NCBI RefSeq assembly: GCF_000308655.1
Contig: NZ_BAGC01000052.1
Coordinates: 62,001-126,000 of the forward strand
DNA: 64,000 nt
Direction of reading: 5' to 3'
DNA from: Nocardia niigatensis NBRC 100131
GTDB lineage: Bacteria; Actinomycetota; Actinomycetes; Mycobacteriales; Mycobacteriaceae
Of the stretch, positions 25,961 to 34,431 are shown piece after piece. The notes beneath the pieces were generated by a model. The model saw only the letters and a list, made by a program, of their open reading frames with translations. It made no database searches and was not told where the DNA came from. Both the position numbers and the translations under genes were made by a program. Each line of letters opens with the position of its first letter. Within the stretch, counting starts at the first letter, position 1.

Positions 25961-25966
25961 TATAGT
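25961..25966 (+). promoter_or_regulatory. -10 element of a leaderless TetR gene
   Basis: TATAGT ends six bases before GTG 25973. Transcription would therefore start at or next to the start codon. This explains the lack of a ribosome binding site. Confidence 0.6.
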
Positions 25967-25972
25967 GACCCG

Positions 25973-26626
25973 GTGAACAGTCCTGACGCGCGCGAGCTGA
26001 TCCTGCTCGCTGGTGAGCGCTCCATCGCCGAGCGCGGACCGGACGTGGCCCTGCGCGATATCGCGGTGGCGGCGGGACAGCGCAACAACTCCGCGGTGCA
26101 CTACCACTTCGGTTCCCGGGACGGGCTCATCGCCGCCATCATCGAACGGCATCAGCCGGCGCTGGAATCCCGGCGCACCGCGCTGCTCGCCGAGCACGAG
26201 GCCGCGGGCGCGCCGGACAGCGTGGCCGCCCTAGTAGCCATCCTGGTGCGGCCCATGTTCGACGTGCCCTACGCCGAGGGGTCGACGCACTACGCGCGAT
26301 TCCTCGAGCAGGCCCGCGCGCATCCTGCCGTCACCGGACCGAACCTGCACGAGAAGCGCTGGGCCGCAACCCGAGTCCTGGTCGCGCGGCTCTACCGCGC
26401 CATGCCCGACCTCACCCCGGCACAGCGCCGATACCGGCTACAGGGCATGACCACCGTCATGTTCGCCCTGCTCGCCGACTACGAACGCCAGGACCTGCCC
26501 ACCCCGGAAGAGCGGGCCGACGCTCGCGACAGCATCATCGCCATGATCGTCGGACTGCTGACCGAGCCCGTCGATCAGGGCGCCGCGGTCCGGGCGTCCG
26601 GGTCGAAGCCGCCCGGGATCTCGTAG
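25973..26626 (+). CDS. TetR-family regulator
   Basis: 217 residues from GTG 25973; the frame is open upstream but has no protein-like residues there. The N-terminal helix-turn-helix reads LILLAGERSIAERGPDVALR then AVAAGQRNNSAVHYHFGSRD. The ligand domain is of the type with FLEQARAHPAVTGPN. The mRNA is probably leaderless. The gene faces the cytosolic binding-protein homologue, suggesting that the two share a ligand. Its last 52 bases overlap the 3' end of the convergent beta-propeller gene, which is unusual, though both frames look genuine to the end. Confidence 0.88.
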   Translation: MNSPDARELILLAGERSIAERGPDVALRDIAVAAGQRNNSAVHYHFGSRDGLIAAIIERHQPALESRRTALLAEHEAAGAPDSVAALVAILVRPMFDVPYAEGSTHYARFLEQARAHPAVTGPNLHEKRWAATRVLVARLYRAMPDLTPAQRRYRLQGMTTVMFALLADYERQDLPTPEERADARDSIIAMIVGLLTEPVDQGAAVRASGSKPPGIS

Positions 26627-27525
26627 ACCACGCCGGTGAAGGTGATGCCGAACAGCCGCCCGGCCGAGAAGCCCTGGCCGCCACGGCCGTACTGCACCTC
26701 GCTGGTCAGCCGTGGCCCGGCGCCGAGCACGCAGTACTGGCCCGGGGCGTCGATGCGGACCACCTGCCCGGAGAGATTGAACGGAACCACCGGGCGCTCC
26801 AGCGAATCCAGCGTCAAACCATCGGGCGCGGCGGTGAAGTCACCGCCGGACAGGTCCAGCAACGACTGCGGGGCCCACGGGGCATTGGTCGGGATCCGGC
26901 TCACACCCGGATTCACGAAGGTCCGCGACACGTAGAGATACGAGTTGTCCTGATTGAGCACCGCGCCATTGGCACTGGGCAAGCGCGCCCAGTCCGCCTG
27001 TACCCCGCCGTTCGAAGCCACCCGGCCCACCAGGGCACCGAAATCATTGGTGGCATAGACGGTTCCGTCGTGCGCCACATCCATACCGTCGGCCGCGGAG
27101 AGCCCGGCCGCGAACGGAGCCACGGCCCCGGTGTCCGGGTCGACGGTCACGCTGCCGGCGTTCCGCAGCGCGTCACCCACGAGCACCCGGGGATCCGCGC
27201 CATAGCCGACCAGCAGACGGCCGTCCGGCAACCAGGCCAGCGCGCCCGCACCGCCGCTGGGCACCTTGGCGATCGGCACCGCGGGCGCGCCCGGCGCATC
27301 GATGCGGAACACCTGCCCGCTGACCAGATCGGTGACGAAGGCCCGGCCGGCGTGGTCGATGGTCAGCCCCTCGAGCGCGGCCCCCGGTACCGAGGCCACC
27401 ACCCCGGTCGGCTGGCCCGCGCCCGGACAGACCGGTGTGGCCGAGGCCGGCGCCGCGGTGAACGTCGACAGCGCGCCGCAGGCGAGCATCGAGAAGGCGA
27501 GCGCCGCGGATTTCCTGATAGCCAA
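26575..27525 (-). CDS. Secreted beta-propeller protein (SMP-30/NHL-like)
   Basis: About 316 residues if it starts at TTG 27525, which has GAGG eight bases upstream; ATG 27564 is an in-frame alternative. A signal peptide MAIRKSAALAFSMLACGALS ends near ASA. The mature part has repeated strands: GLTIDHAGRAFVTDLVSGQV, LAWLPDGRLLVGYG, GMDVAHDGTVYATNDFG, DGLTLDSLERPVVPFN, giving a six-bladed propeller like SMP-30 or strictosidine-synthase-like lactonases. Metal ligands cannot be assigned with confidence. It is probably secreted; role unknown. Confidence 0.75.
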   Translation of the reverse strand: MAIRKSAALAFSMLACGALSTFTAAPASATPVCPGAGQPTGVVASVPGAALEGLTIDHAGRAFVTDLVSGQVFRIDAPGAPAVPIAKVPSGGAGALAWLPDGRLLVGYGADPRVLVGDALRNAGSVTVDPDTGAVAPFAAGLSAADGMDVAHDGTVYATNDFGALVGRVASNGGVQADWARLPSANGAVLNQDNSYLYVSRTFVNPGVSRIPTNAPWAPQSLLDLSGGDFTAAPDGLTLDSLERPVVPFNLSGQVVRIDAPGQYCVLGAGPRLTSEVQYGRGGQGFSAGRLFGITFTGVVYEIPGGFDPDARTAAP

Positions 27526-27769
27526 TGTCGCACCTCGTCCATGTCGGCCGATGAATCCCTGCATCCTAGGACGTACCCGGTGATCTCGGGGTTCAACGCC
27601 GCCGTGCCGGGTTTTCGATCCGCCCGGCTCCGCATTTCCGGCTCCTCGCCGCGGGGTTCCCGGTCGCCACGTCTCGGGCCTCTGTCCAGATAGCGGATGC
27701 GTGCGCGGATGATATCGCTGCACAACATGTTCCGAGAAGGTCGGCACGAGCGCGGTCGGCCGGTACCGA

Positions 27770-28675
27770 TCAGAAGCGGCGGGCTCCGGCCACCGGCATA
27801 GTGGTCAGCGGTGAGACCTTCACGCCGGACCCGTAATCGCTTGCGTGGATGACCTGTCCGTCACCGAGGTACAGCGCCGAATGGCCGCCGCCGTAGTACG
27901 AGACCAGATCACCCGGCTGCAGATCGTCCAGCGGCACCGGCGTTCCCGCGGCCAGTTGCGAATAGCTGGTGCGCGGCACCTCGACTCCCGCCTCGCGATA
28001 CGACCACTGCACCAGACCCGAGCAGTCGAAGGAGTCCGGGCCGTTGCCGCCGGTGCGATAGTCCGCGCCGAGCTTGGTGCGCGCCGCCTCGACGGCACGT
28101 TCGCCGACGGTCTTCTTCGGCATCGTCGCGGGCACCGGCCCGGGGGCCGCCGCGGCATCCGTCACACCGGGGATACCGGTCAGCGGGGGCAGGCTGCTGG
28201 GCACCTGGAAGGTGCCGAGGCCGGCGACCACGACCGAGCGGGATTCCGGCGCCGGGAACACGGGGCGCAGCGACTCCGGCGAAAACATCTGGACCGGAAG
28301 CGGATCCGGCATGGGGTCGACCGGGGTGACGGCGATGTGTCCCGGGACCCCGACCATGCGCGAGGCATCCGGCACGCCGACCGCGGCGGTCTCGCCGACC
28401 GCGGGCTGCGGTGCGATCTCCACAGCCGGTGCGATCTCCACAGCCGGTGCGATCTCCGTACCCAGCGTGGGCGCGAGGCCGAACTGAGTGACGATCTCGG
28501 TGGGAATCTCGATCTCCCCGATGCCGGGGACCGTGACCGGCGCCGCTTGCGCCTGGCCCGCTGCGAACAGCAGGGCTGCTCCGACGGCTGCCGCGCCCAG
28601 GACTCCTGTCACCAGGGTCCGCAGGGTCAGCCGCGGTAGAACTCGAACCTTCTGTCTATCACCGTTGGTTTCCAT
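27770..28675 (-). CDS. NlpC/P60 peptidoglycan hydrolase
   Basis: 301 residues. A signal peptide (LVTGVLGAAAVGAALLFAAG, cleavage near AQA-A at 44) is followed by a Pro/Val-rich middle region with three EIAPAV repeats, and a C-terminal NlpC/P60 domain from about residue 190. The catalytic set is visible: Cys218 in DCSGLVQW, His265 in GGGHSALY and His277 in QVIHASDY. Such enzymes cut D-glutamyl-meso-DAP bonds in peptidoglycan, as do the Rip proteins of mycobacteria. The linker repeat is mirrored by an 18-bp DNA repeat. Confidence 0.92.
   Translation of the reverse strand: METNGDRQKVRVLPRLTLRTLVTGVLGAAAVGAALLFAAGQAQAAPVTVPGIGEIEIPTEIVTQFGLAPTLGTEIAPAVEIAPAVEIAPQPAVGETAAVGVPDASRMVGVPGHIAVTPVDPMPDPLPVQMFSPESLRPVFPAPESRSVVVAGLGTFQVPSSLPPLTGIPGVTDAAAAPGPVPATMPKKTVGERAVEAARTKLGADYRTGGNGPDSFDCSGLVQWSYREAGVEVPRTSYSQLAAGTPVPLDDLQPGDLVSYYGGGHSALYLGDGQVIHASDYGSGVKVSPLTTMPVAGARRF
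28412..28447. repeat. 18-bp tandem repeat inside the NlpC/P60 gene
   Basis: TGCGATCTCCACAGCCGG occurs twice in a row and a third, diverged copy follows (GATCTCCGTACCC). It encodes the EIAPAV repeat of the linker and could change copy number by slippage. Confidence 0.8.
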
Positions 28676-28808
28676 GAGCGGTCGTCCTCCGATAGGCCGT
28701 GAAAGCTATTCGGTATCCGTCCATCACACGCGAACTCTTCGGTCCTGCAGCAGATCCGAGAGTGCATATTTCGCCGGAACTGCAGAGGGTGCAACGAATG
28801 ACAGGCGT

Positions 28809-28820
28809 GTTATTGATAAC
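28809..28820. promoter_or_regulatory. Small AT-rich palindrome
   Basis: GTTATTGATAAC, symmetric except at the central pair, within the 319-bp spacer between the divergent NlpC/P60 and ParA genes. AT-rich for this genome, so it may be part of a promoter or binding site. Confidence 0.3.
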
Positions 28821-28837
28821 GAAACAGTAAACATTGC

Positions 28838-28861
28838 GGCTGTGTCCAATTGGACACAGCC
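28838..28861. promoter_or_regulatory. 24-bp perfect palindrome upstream of the ParA gene
   Basis: Twelve-base arms without spacer; the inner 18 bases are TGTGTCCAATTGGACACA. It lies 134 bases before the ParA start and 163 bases before the NlpC/P60 start, in the only non-coding stretch between them. Perfect symmetry over 24 bp is very unlikely by chance in one spacer. It may be the operator of the parA pair or a parS-like partition site; there is no poly-T tract, so a terminator is less likely. Confidence 0.75.
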
Positions 28862-28994
28862 ATTCTTCGGCTCGGGCACAGTCGATTTGCATCGAATTCG
28901 ACGACATCACGCGAGCCTTCACGGGCCCGGACGGACGACCGTGTGAGACTGAACGACGGAAAAACAGCCCTCCCCATCATCAGGAGGATGATCG

Positions 28995-29741
28995 ATGACC
29001 AAATCCGGTACGCTACCGAATCTTCCCCGACCCCTGGTTGTCACACTGGGGAATCTCAAAGGCGGAGTGGGCAAAACAACCTCCGCCTTCTTCCTTGCCT
29101 CGTATTTCGCTACGGTGCACGAACTCCGGGTACTCGTGATCGACGCCGACCCGCTCAGCCAGACCGGTTACTCCTGGTACCGGCGGCTGCAAAAGGCCGA
29201 GGTCGCCATCCCCTACGAATTGCTCGCCTTCCCGTCCCGGCACGTGAACGACTGCATCACCGACAATTCCGCGAACTACGACGTGATCATCGTCGACGCC
29301 GGCGGTGAATCGGCGGACATCTTCAAGGCCGCCGTCCCGGTGAGCGATGAGCTCATTCTCGTCACCAGCGTCAGCCCCTCGGAGGTCAAGCGCGTGCCCA
29401 GCACCTATCGCGCCGCCGAAGAAGCGGCCGCCGAGCACGAAAAGGCCATCCGGGTGCGAGTACTCATGACCAAGGTTCCGGTCACCATGAAGAACGGCGT
29501 CAATGTCTCCACCGAATACCGCACGCAGCGCGGCAATCTGGAGGACGCCGGATACGACGTGTTCGAATCCTATGTGAGCGCGTGGAAGTGGTACCGCGAA
29601 GCCGCCGACGGTGAAGTCGGCGATGGCGCCGAGAATCCGATCGAGGATCTCGGCGAATACCGCGCCGTCGGTGACGAATTGGTGCTGCCCTATCTGGAGG
29701 CCGCGGAGTCCGCGCGCATTCCGGCGGAGGTGTCGGCCTGA
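28995..29741 (+). CDS. ParA-family ATPase
   Basis: 248 residues. The deviant Walker A motif KGGVGKTT is at 22-29, VLVIDADPLSQTGY is the A' motif and YDVIIVDAGGESADI the Walker B. It is a short ParA/Soj type without an N-terminal DNA-binding domain, like plasmid type Ib or orphan chromosomal ParA proteins. AGGAGGA precedes ATG 28995. The stop shares a base with the start of the next gene, so it forms a two-gene cassette with a putative partner. It is clearly not the main chromosomal parAB locus, which lies near the origin. Confidence 0.9.
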   Translation: MTKSGTLPNLPRPLVVTLGNLKGGVGKTTSAFFLASYFATVHELRVLVIDADPLSQTGYSWYRRLQKAEVAIPYELLAFPSRHVNDCITDNSANYDVIIVDAGGESADIFKAAVPVSDELILVTSVSPSEVKRVPSTYRAAEEAAAEHEKAIRVRVLMTKVPVTMKNGVNVSTEYRTQRGNLEDAGYDVFESYVSAWKWYREAADGEVGDGAENPIEDLGEYRAVGDELVLPYLEAAESARIPAEVSA

Positions 29742-30829
29742 TGCCGCCGCAGCGCCGCAAGGGCTCCATCGGCGGGGGCCTGGGCCGCAACCCGCTCTCC
29801 GACGAGGCCGAGCACACTCCCCCGGTCTCGCCGCTCCGGGACGCCAAATGGCCGCGTACTCCGAAACTGTCGCAGGCCGCGACCACCGTGCTGATGGCGC
29901 CGGCCAAACCCGCGCCGCCGGAATCGGACTCGCCAGTCTCCACACCGGCCACCGCGAAACCCGCATCGGGTCCGATCAAGCCCGCACCGACTCCGATCAA
30001 GCCCGCACCGGTCGCGGTGCAGCCGGTGTCGGTTACAGCGAAGCCGGTAGCGACCGCCCCGGAGCCGGAGCCAACCGCGGTCGCCCCGGAGCCGCCCGCA
30101 CCGGCTCCGGTCCCCGCCGTCACCTCGCAGGAGGTCGAGCCCGCGCCGAGCGTGCTCGACCTGCCGCTGCCCAGCAGGGGTGGCGAGGGGCCGCTCAGCC
30201 GGACCGAGACCGATCAGCTCGAGCTCTGCGAGTCCTCCATCGACGCGCTGCGGGTGGCGTTCTGGACCGCCGGGCGCGCTCTGCAGATCGTGCGGGACGG
30301 GCGGCTCTACCGCGCCGATCACGCCACCTTCGACGAGTACGTCGAGAAGCGATGGGACATGCAGCGGTCCTACGCGCACAAGCTGATCCGCGCCTGGCCG
30401 CTGGCCGCCCGGCTGCACCCCCTCGCTCCCGCCATCAACGAGGGACAGATCCGGGAGCTGCTGCCGGTGGCCGCGGCCTACGGCGAGGACGCGGCGGTCA
30501 CCGTCTACACCACGCTGGCCGCCGACGTGAAGGTCACCGCGGGCAAACTGCGCGAGGCGGTGGCCGTGCTCCCCGACGACTACGACGAGGGCGCGGTGGT
30601 GCAGCGGCTGCGGGAGTGGCTGCGCGGGGACCTCGTCGAGGAGCAGACGCAGACACCCGATCTGTTCAGCTCGGTGGAATCGCGGCTCACCGCCCTCACC
30701 CAGAAGGTGGTCAAGGGCTCCACCGAACACCCGGTCGCCGCCCGCGAATTCGCGGCCAAACTGCGGACGCTGGCCGAACTCATCGAGCGCCAGATTCCGG
30801 CCGCCGAGCGAATGCCCGACACCGAATAG
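29741..30829 (+). CDS. ParA partner candidate with Pro-rich linker and HTH-like domain
   Basis: 362 residues. The basic N-terminus (PPQRRKGSIGGGLGRNPL) resembles ParB-type arms that stimulate ParA. Residues 45-145 are Pro/Ala/Val rich with KPAP repeats. The C-terminal half has FWTAGRALQIVRDGRLYRAD then ATFDEYVEKRWDMQRSYAHK, a helical domain also seen in phage and plasmid proteins where it is thought to bind DNA. The end is helical (AAKLRTLAELIERQI). No canonical ParB signature is present. The one-base overlap with parA and following terminator define a closed operon. A DNA-binding partition partner is inferred. Confidence 0.6.
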   Translation: MPPQRRKGSIGGGLGRNPLSDEAEHTPPVSPLRDAKWPRTPKLSQAATTVLMAPAKPAPPESDSPVSTPATAKPASGPIKPAPTPIKPAPVAVQPVSVTAKPVATAPEPEPTAVAPEPPAPAPVPAVTSQEVEPAPSVLDLPLPSRGGEGPLSRTETDQLELCESSIDALRVAFWTAGRALQIVRDGRLYRADHATFDEYVEKRWDMQRSYAHKLIRAWPLAARLHPLAPAINEGQIRELLPVAAAYGEDAAVTVYTTLAADVKVTAGKLREAVAVLPDDYDEGAVVQRLREWLRGDLVEEQTQTPDLFSSVESRLTALTQKVVKGSTEHPVAAREFAAKLRTLAELIERQIPAAERMPDTE

Positions 30830-30845
30830 CGTTACTCCGCATCAT

Positions 30846-30878
30846 CGAAGGGGCCCGGCCGAGTGCCGGGCCCTTTCG
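30846..30878 (+). terminator. Terminator of the ParA operon
   Basis: Thirteen-pair stem (one G-T pair) around a seven-base loop, 16 bases after the stop of the ParA partner gene, ending CCCTTTCG. Confidence 0.75.
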
Positions 30879-31065
30879 ATATCTCCGACCGCGACTCCAG
30901 CAGTTCCTCGACCGCCATCCAGGATTCGATAGGCACAGGCCGTTACTGAAATAGCAATAACCTATGATCGTTGCCTTTGCCCACACAGCGATTCACGCAG
31001 AGGGCGACACACACAGCGAGAGGGCTCCCCGATCACTCGGGGAGCCCTCTCGGTCCGTCGTAGCG

Positions 31066-32175
31066 CTACTCGCCCACCGCGCGGCGTTCCCGGGCGCCGG
31101 CGGCGCGCTGGCGGGTGGCGCGGGCGGCCGCCGCGTCGAACAGGTCCAGGTGCTCGAACAGCGGGTCCTCGTCATCGGATTCGACCAGGACCGCCCGGCG
31201 CAGCTGGGTGCGGGTCTGCTCGCGGTCCGGGCGCGGGCGCTCGGGACGGTGCGGCTCCGCCGCGTCCTCGTCGTCCTCGGCGCGCTTGCGGGCCAAGCGG
31301 GCAGCTCGGCGGCGGCGGATGTCCTCTTCGATGCGGACCTGTCTGCGTAGATAGCCCAGGTACGCGACCAGGACCGTGCCGGACAGGGCGCACAGCCACC
31401 ACAGCACCGCCGAGATGGCGAGACCGGCGGCGGCCAGGATCAGGGTGGACAGCACCAGGCCCAGCACGGCGCGCTGGCGGAAGGTGTAGCGGGCCGCGCG
31501 GGCGGCGGCGTCGGCCTCGGGATCGAAACCGCCGCGACCGCGCCGAGACGGCACGAAATCCTCGTCCCCGTCGTCGGATTCGGGTTCCGGCTCCGGTTGC
31601 GGATCGGGCTCGCGCAGCGCGGGGGTGCGGGCGCGCTGCGGCGCCTCCCGCCGCTCCGCACGCTCGGCCTGGTGGTCGGCGTCGTCTGCCACCGCCCCAT
31701 CGTTCTCGGATTCGCCCTCGTCCGTGGCGGTTTCGAAGACCGTCTCGGATTCTGCCGGCTCGGCGCGGGATGCTGCCGTCTCGGACCTGGATTCCGCTGC
31801 CTCGGAGTCGGATTCGGCGGCGCTGTCCGCCATCTCGACGGTGTCGGCCGAATCCCCTTCGGGCTCGGGTACTTCGGCGGTGGCCACGGGCGCTTCGTCC
31901 GATGCAGCGGCGCTGTCGTCCGATCTGGTCATCCGATCCTCCGGATCCTCGCTCGGGTGAAGCTTCCTGCGAACCGGCACGTAGTCCGGGTCAGTGTCAT
32001 GTCCGGTCGCCGGACCCTTCCTGGCGCGCTGTTCGGCACCGCCGCGATGCAGGATCCGCGTGGAGAGCGCGGCGTCGGTGTGCTGCCGGATACGAGGATG
32101 ACGGTTGGCCAGCATCGGAAACAGGACGAAGACCCAGAGCACCACCAAACCGATCCACAAGATCGAATTCGGCAT
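31066..32175 (-). CDS. glpR: GlpR/SepX-like divisome membrane protein
   Basis: About 369 residues from ATG 32175, which has GGAGG ten bases upstream. An N-terminal membrane segment (SILWIGLVVLWVFVLFPML) is followed by an RHPRIRQHTDAALSTRIL motif. A long acidic Ser/Glu/Asp-rich stretch leads to a paired membrane hairpin near residues 235-280 (LGLVLSTLILAAAGLAISAV then LVAYLGYLRRQV) and a cytosolic basic/acidic tail. This is the layout of M. tuberculosis Rv0996 and corynebacterial GlpR, the membrane receptor of the gephyrin-like protein Glp, and of Streptomyces SepX. The glp gene lies two genes upstream on the same strand. Confidence 0.8.
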   Translation of the reverse strand: MPNSILWIGLVVLWVFVLFPMLANRHPRIRQHTDAALSTRILHRGGAEQRARKGPATGHDTDPDYVPVRRKLHPSEDPEDRMTRSDDSAAASDEAPVATAEVPEPEGDSADTVEMADSAAESDSEAAESRSETAASRAEPAESETVFETATDEGESENDGAVADDADHQAERAERREAPQRARTPALREPDPQPEPEPESDDGDEDFVPSRRGRGGFDPEADAAARAARYTFRQRAVLGLVLSTLILAAAGLAISAVLWWLCALSGTVLVAYLGYLRRQVRIEEDIRRRRAARLARKRAEDDEDAAEPHRPERPRPDREQTRTQLRRAVLVESDDEDPLFEHLDLFDAAAARATRQRAAGARERRAVGE

Positions 32176-32447
32176 TGCTGTCACACCTCCATCCCGCCCA
32201 GTTCATAGTCCCTTCGACGTGCACCGCAGCGCCTACCGGTGGGTAAACAGACGTACCACCGACGTCCGTAGGTTAATTCCACACCGGGGTAATTCCCCAC
32301 AGGCGCGCCGACCACACAAGTAACACTAGTAACAGCCAACTCCCCGCCGTTCCCAGGGTCCAGCCCCCGAAACCCCCATTCGCAGGGCAATTCTGGAGAG
32401 GCGCAGGCAGCGGCGGCAATCGGGCCGCCGAAATACACAGCGAGTTA

Positions 32448-33098
32448 TCAGGCTCTGGCGGCGCGTCCGGCGCGAATCAGCCTGTCCACCACCGTCCCCG
32501 ACACCTCTTCGACCGTCATGCCGACCAGCAGATGATCGCGCCAGGCCCCGTCGACATCCAGGTACCGCTGCAGCAGGCCCTCCTCGCGGAAGCCGACATT
32601 GCGCAGAACCGCCTGGCTGGCAAGGTTTTCCGGCCGCACCGTGGCCTCCACCCGGTGCAGGCCCACCTCACCGAAGCAGTGGTCCAGTCCCAGCGCCAGC
32701 GCCGCGGTGGCCACGCCCTGCCCGCTCAGCTCGCTCGACACCCAGTAGCCGATCCACGCCGAACGCAGTGCGCCGCGCACGATATTGCCCACCGTGAGCT
32801 GCCCGCTGAACACGCCGTCGACCTCGATGACCAACGGGATCATGGCGCCGCGCCGGGCCTCGGCCTTCAGCGCCGACCACAGCGCGGGCCAGTTGCTCGC
32901 GTGGTTGCGCGCCTCCCACGGGCCGCGGCCGGTGGGCTCCCACTTCTCCAGATAGTCCTTGTCCCGGATGCGAATCCGGCTCCACGCGGAGGCATCCCGC
33001 AAACGGATCGGACGCAGTGTGACCGTGCCCGCGGCGACGCGCACCGGGCCCAGATGCGCCGGCCAGCCCGGATGCTGGGCGGTCCGGAAGACATTCAT
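32448..33098 (-). CDS. GNAT N-acetyltransferase, RimJ type
   Basis: 216 residues from ATG 33098 (GAGG seven bases upstream). The GNAT fold is readable: VTLRPIRLRDASAWSRIRI at the start, then AWIGYWVSSELSGQGVATAA, which is the acetyl-CoA binding loop, and LHRVEATVRPENLASQAVLR with the typical C-terminal GFREEGLLQRYLDVDG. It fits the RimJ/RimL-like Rv0995 of M. tuberculosis, which sits in the same position between glp and glpR. The acetyl acceptor in this lineage is not established. Confidence 0.88.
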   Translation of the reverse strand: MNVFRTAQHPGWPAHLGPVRVAAGTVTLRPIRLRDASAWSRIRIRDKDYLEKWEPTGRGPWEARNHASNWPALWSALKAEARRGAMIPLVIEVDGVFSGQLTVGNIVRGALRSAWIGYWVSSELSGQGVATAALALGLDHCFGEVGLHRVEATVRPENLASQAVLRNVGFREEGLLQRYLDVDGAWRDHLLVGMTVEEVSGTVVDRLIRAGRAARA

Positions 33099-33107
33099 CT
33101 CCACGCC

Positions 33108-34367
33108 TCACCCTCGCTGCGCAAGAAACGCGACCTGCACCTCGTCACCGGTGCGCACCTCGGTGACGTCGGGGTCGATCACAATGAGGCTGTTGGCCTC
33201 CGCCATGGTCGCCAGCAGATGCGAGGAGGCGCCGTTCGGGCCGCCCAGCGGCTGCACCAGGTAGTCGCTGGTCTGCTCGTCGCGCATGAGCTGCGCGCGC
33301 AGGTAGCCGCGGCGGCCCGGGATCGAGGCGATGGGCAGGATGGTACGCGCCCGCACCATGCGCCGCATGGGGTGGCGGCGGCCCAGCGCGATCCGGATGA
33401 GCGGACGCACCATGACCTCGAAAACCACCAGCGCGCCAACCGGATTCGAAGGCAGCAGGAAGGTCGGCACCTCGTCGCGGCCCAGCAGGCCGAAACCCTG
33501 CACCGACCCCGGGTGCATGCCGACCCGGGTGATCTCCAGCTCGCCGAGGCCCTCCAGGGCCTCGCGCACCTGCTCCGACGCCCAGCCGCCGACCGCGCCC
33601 GCGATCACGACCACCTCGGAGCGAACCAGCTGGCCCTCCACCACATCTCGCAGCCGCTTGGGATCGGCGCTGACGATGCCGACCCGGTTCACGTCCGCGC
33701 CCGCGTCGCGCGCGGCGGCGGCCAGCGCGTAGGAGTTCACGTCGTAGACCTGGCCGGGTCCGGGGGTGCGGTCGATGTCGACCAGCTCGCCGCCGACCGA
33801 CAGCACCGACAGCCGCGGCCGCGGATGCACCAGCACCTTGTCCTTGCCCACCGCGGCCAGCAGGCCCACCTGGGCCGGGCCGATGATGGTGCCCGCGCGC
33901 ACGGCCAGATCGCCGGGCTGCACATCGTCGCCGATGCGGCGCACGTAATCGCCGGAACGCACCGACTCGTAGACCTTCACCCGGGCCCGGCCACCGTCGG
34001 TGTTCTCCAGCGGCAGCACGGCGTCGGCGAGGGTGGGCAGCGGCGCGCCCGTGTCCACGCGCACCGTCTGGCGCGGCTGCAACCGGATCGGCTGCCGCGA
34101 GCCCGCGGCCACCTCACCCACCACCGGCAGGCTCAGGTGCACCGAATTGCCGTCCTCGTCACGGATATTCGCGCCCGCGCCGGCCACATCCACACTGCGC
34201 ACGGCGTATCCGTCGATGGCGGCCTGATCGAAGCCCGGCAGGGGACGCTCGGTCACCACGTCCTCGGCACACAGCAGTCCCTGCGCCTCGCTGATCGCGA
34301 CCCGAACCGGCCGCGGGGCCACAGCCGCAGCGGTCACCTTGATCTGCTGGTCCTCAACCGAGCGCAT
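33108..34367 (-). CDS. glp: Gephyrin/MoeA-like protein Glp with degenerate MoeA motifs
   Basis: 419 residues with the MoeA four-domain layout. Expected MoeA motifs are altered: GFDQAAIDGYAV (usual GFDNSAMDGYA), DTGAPLPTLADAVLP (usual TGAPLPxGADAVV), VIAGAVGGWA in place of the SGGVS loop, and LLPSNPVG in place of LPGNPVS. This fits the actinobacterial Glp line (Rv0994), reported in corynebacteria to act in division with the receptor GlpR rather than as a plain molybdenum insertase. Its clustering with galU, the acetyltransferase and glpR supports that reading. Whether any molybdotransferase activity remains is unknown. Confidence 0.85.
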   Translation of the reverse strand: MRSVEDQQIKVTAAAVAPRPVRVAISEAQGLLCAEDVVTERPLPGFDQAAIDGYAVRSVDVAGAGANIRDEDGNSVHLSLPVVGEVAAGSRQPIRLQPRQTVRVDTGAPLPTLADAVLPLENTDGGRARVKVYESVRSGDYVRRIGDDVQPGDLAVRAGTIIGPAQVGLLAAVGKDKVLVHPRPRLSVLSVGGELVDIDRTPGPGQVYDVNSYALAAAARDAGADVNRVGIVSADPKRLRDVVEGQLVRSEVVVIAGAVGGWASEQVREALEGLGELEITRVGMHPGSVQGFGLLGRDEVPTFLLPSNPVGALVVFEVMVRPLIRIALGRRHPMRRMVRARTILPIASIPGRRGYLRAQLMRDEQTSDYLVQPLGGPNGASSHLLATMAEANSLIVIDPDVTEVRTGDEVQVAFLAQRG

Positions 34368-34431
34368 GCCGCCCTTCCGTTGTCTCGCCCGCCGCCGCCG
34401 ACGTTCCGTTCTTCACTGCTGCCCGTCGCGG

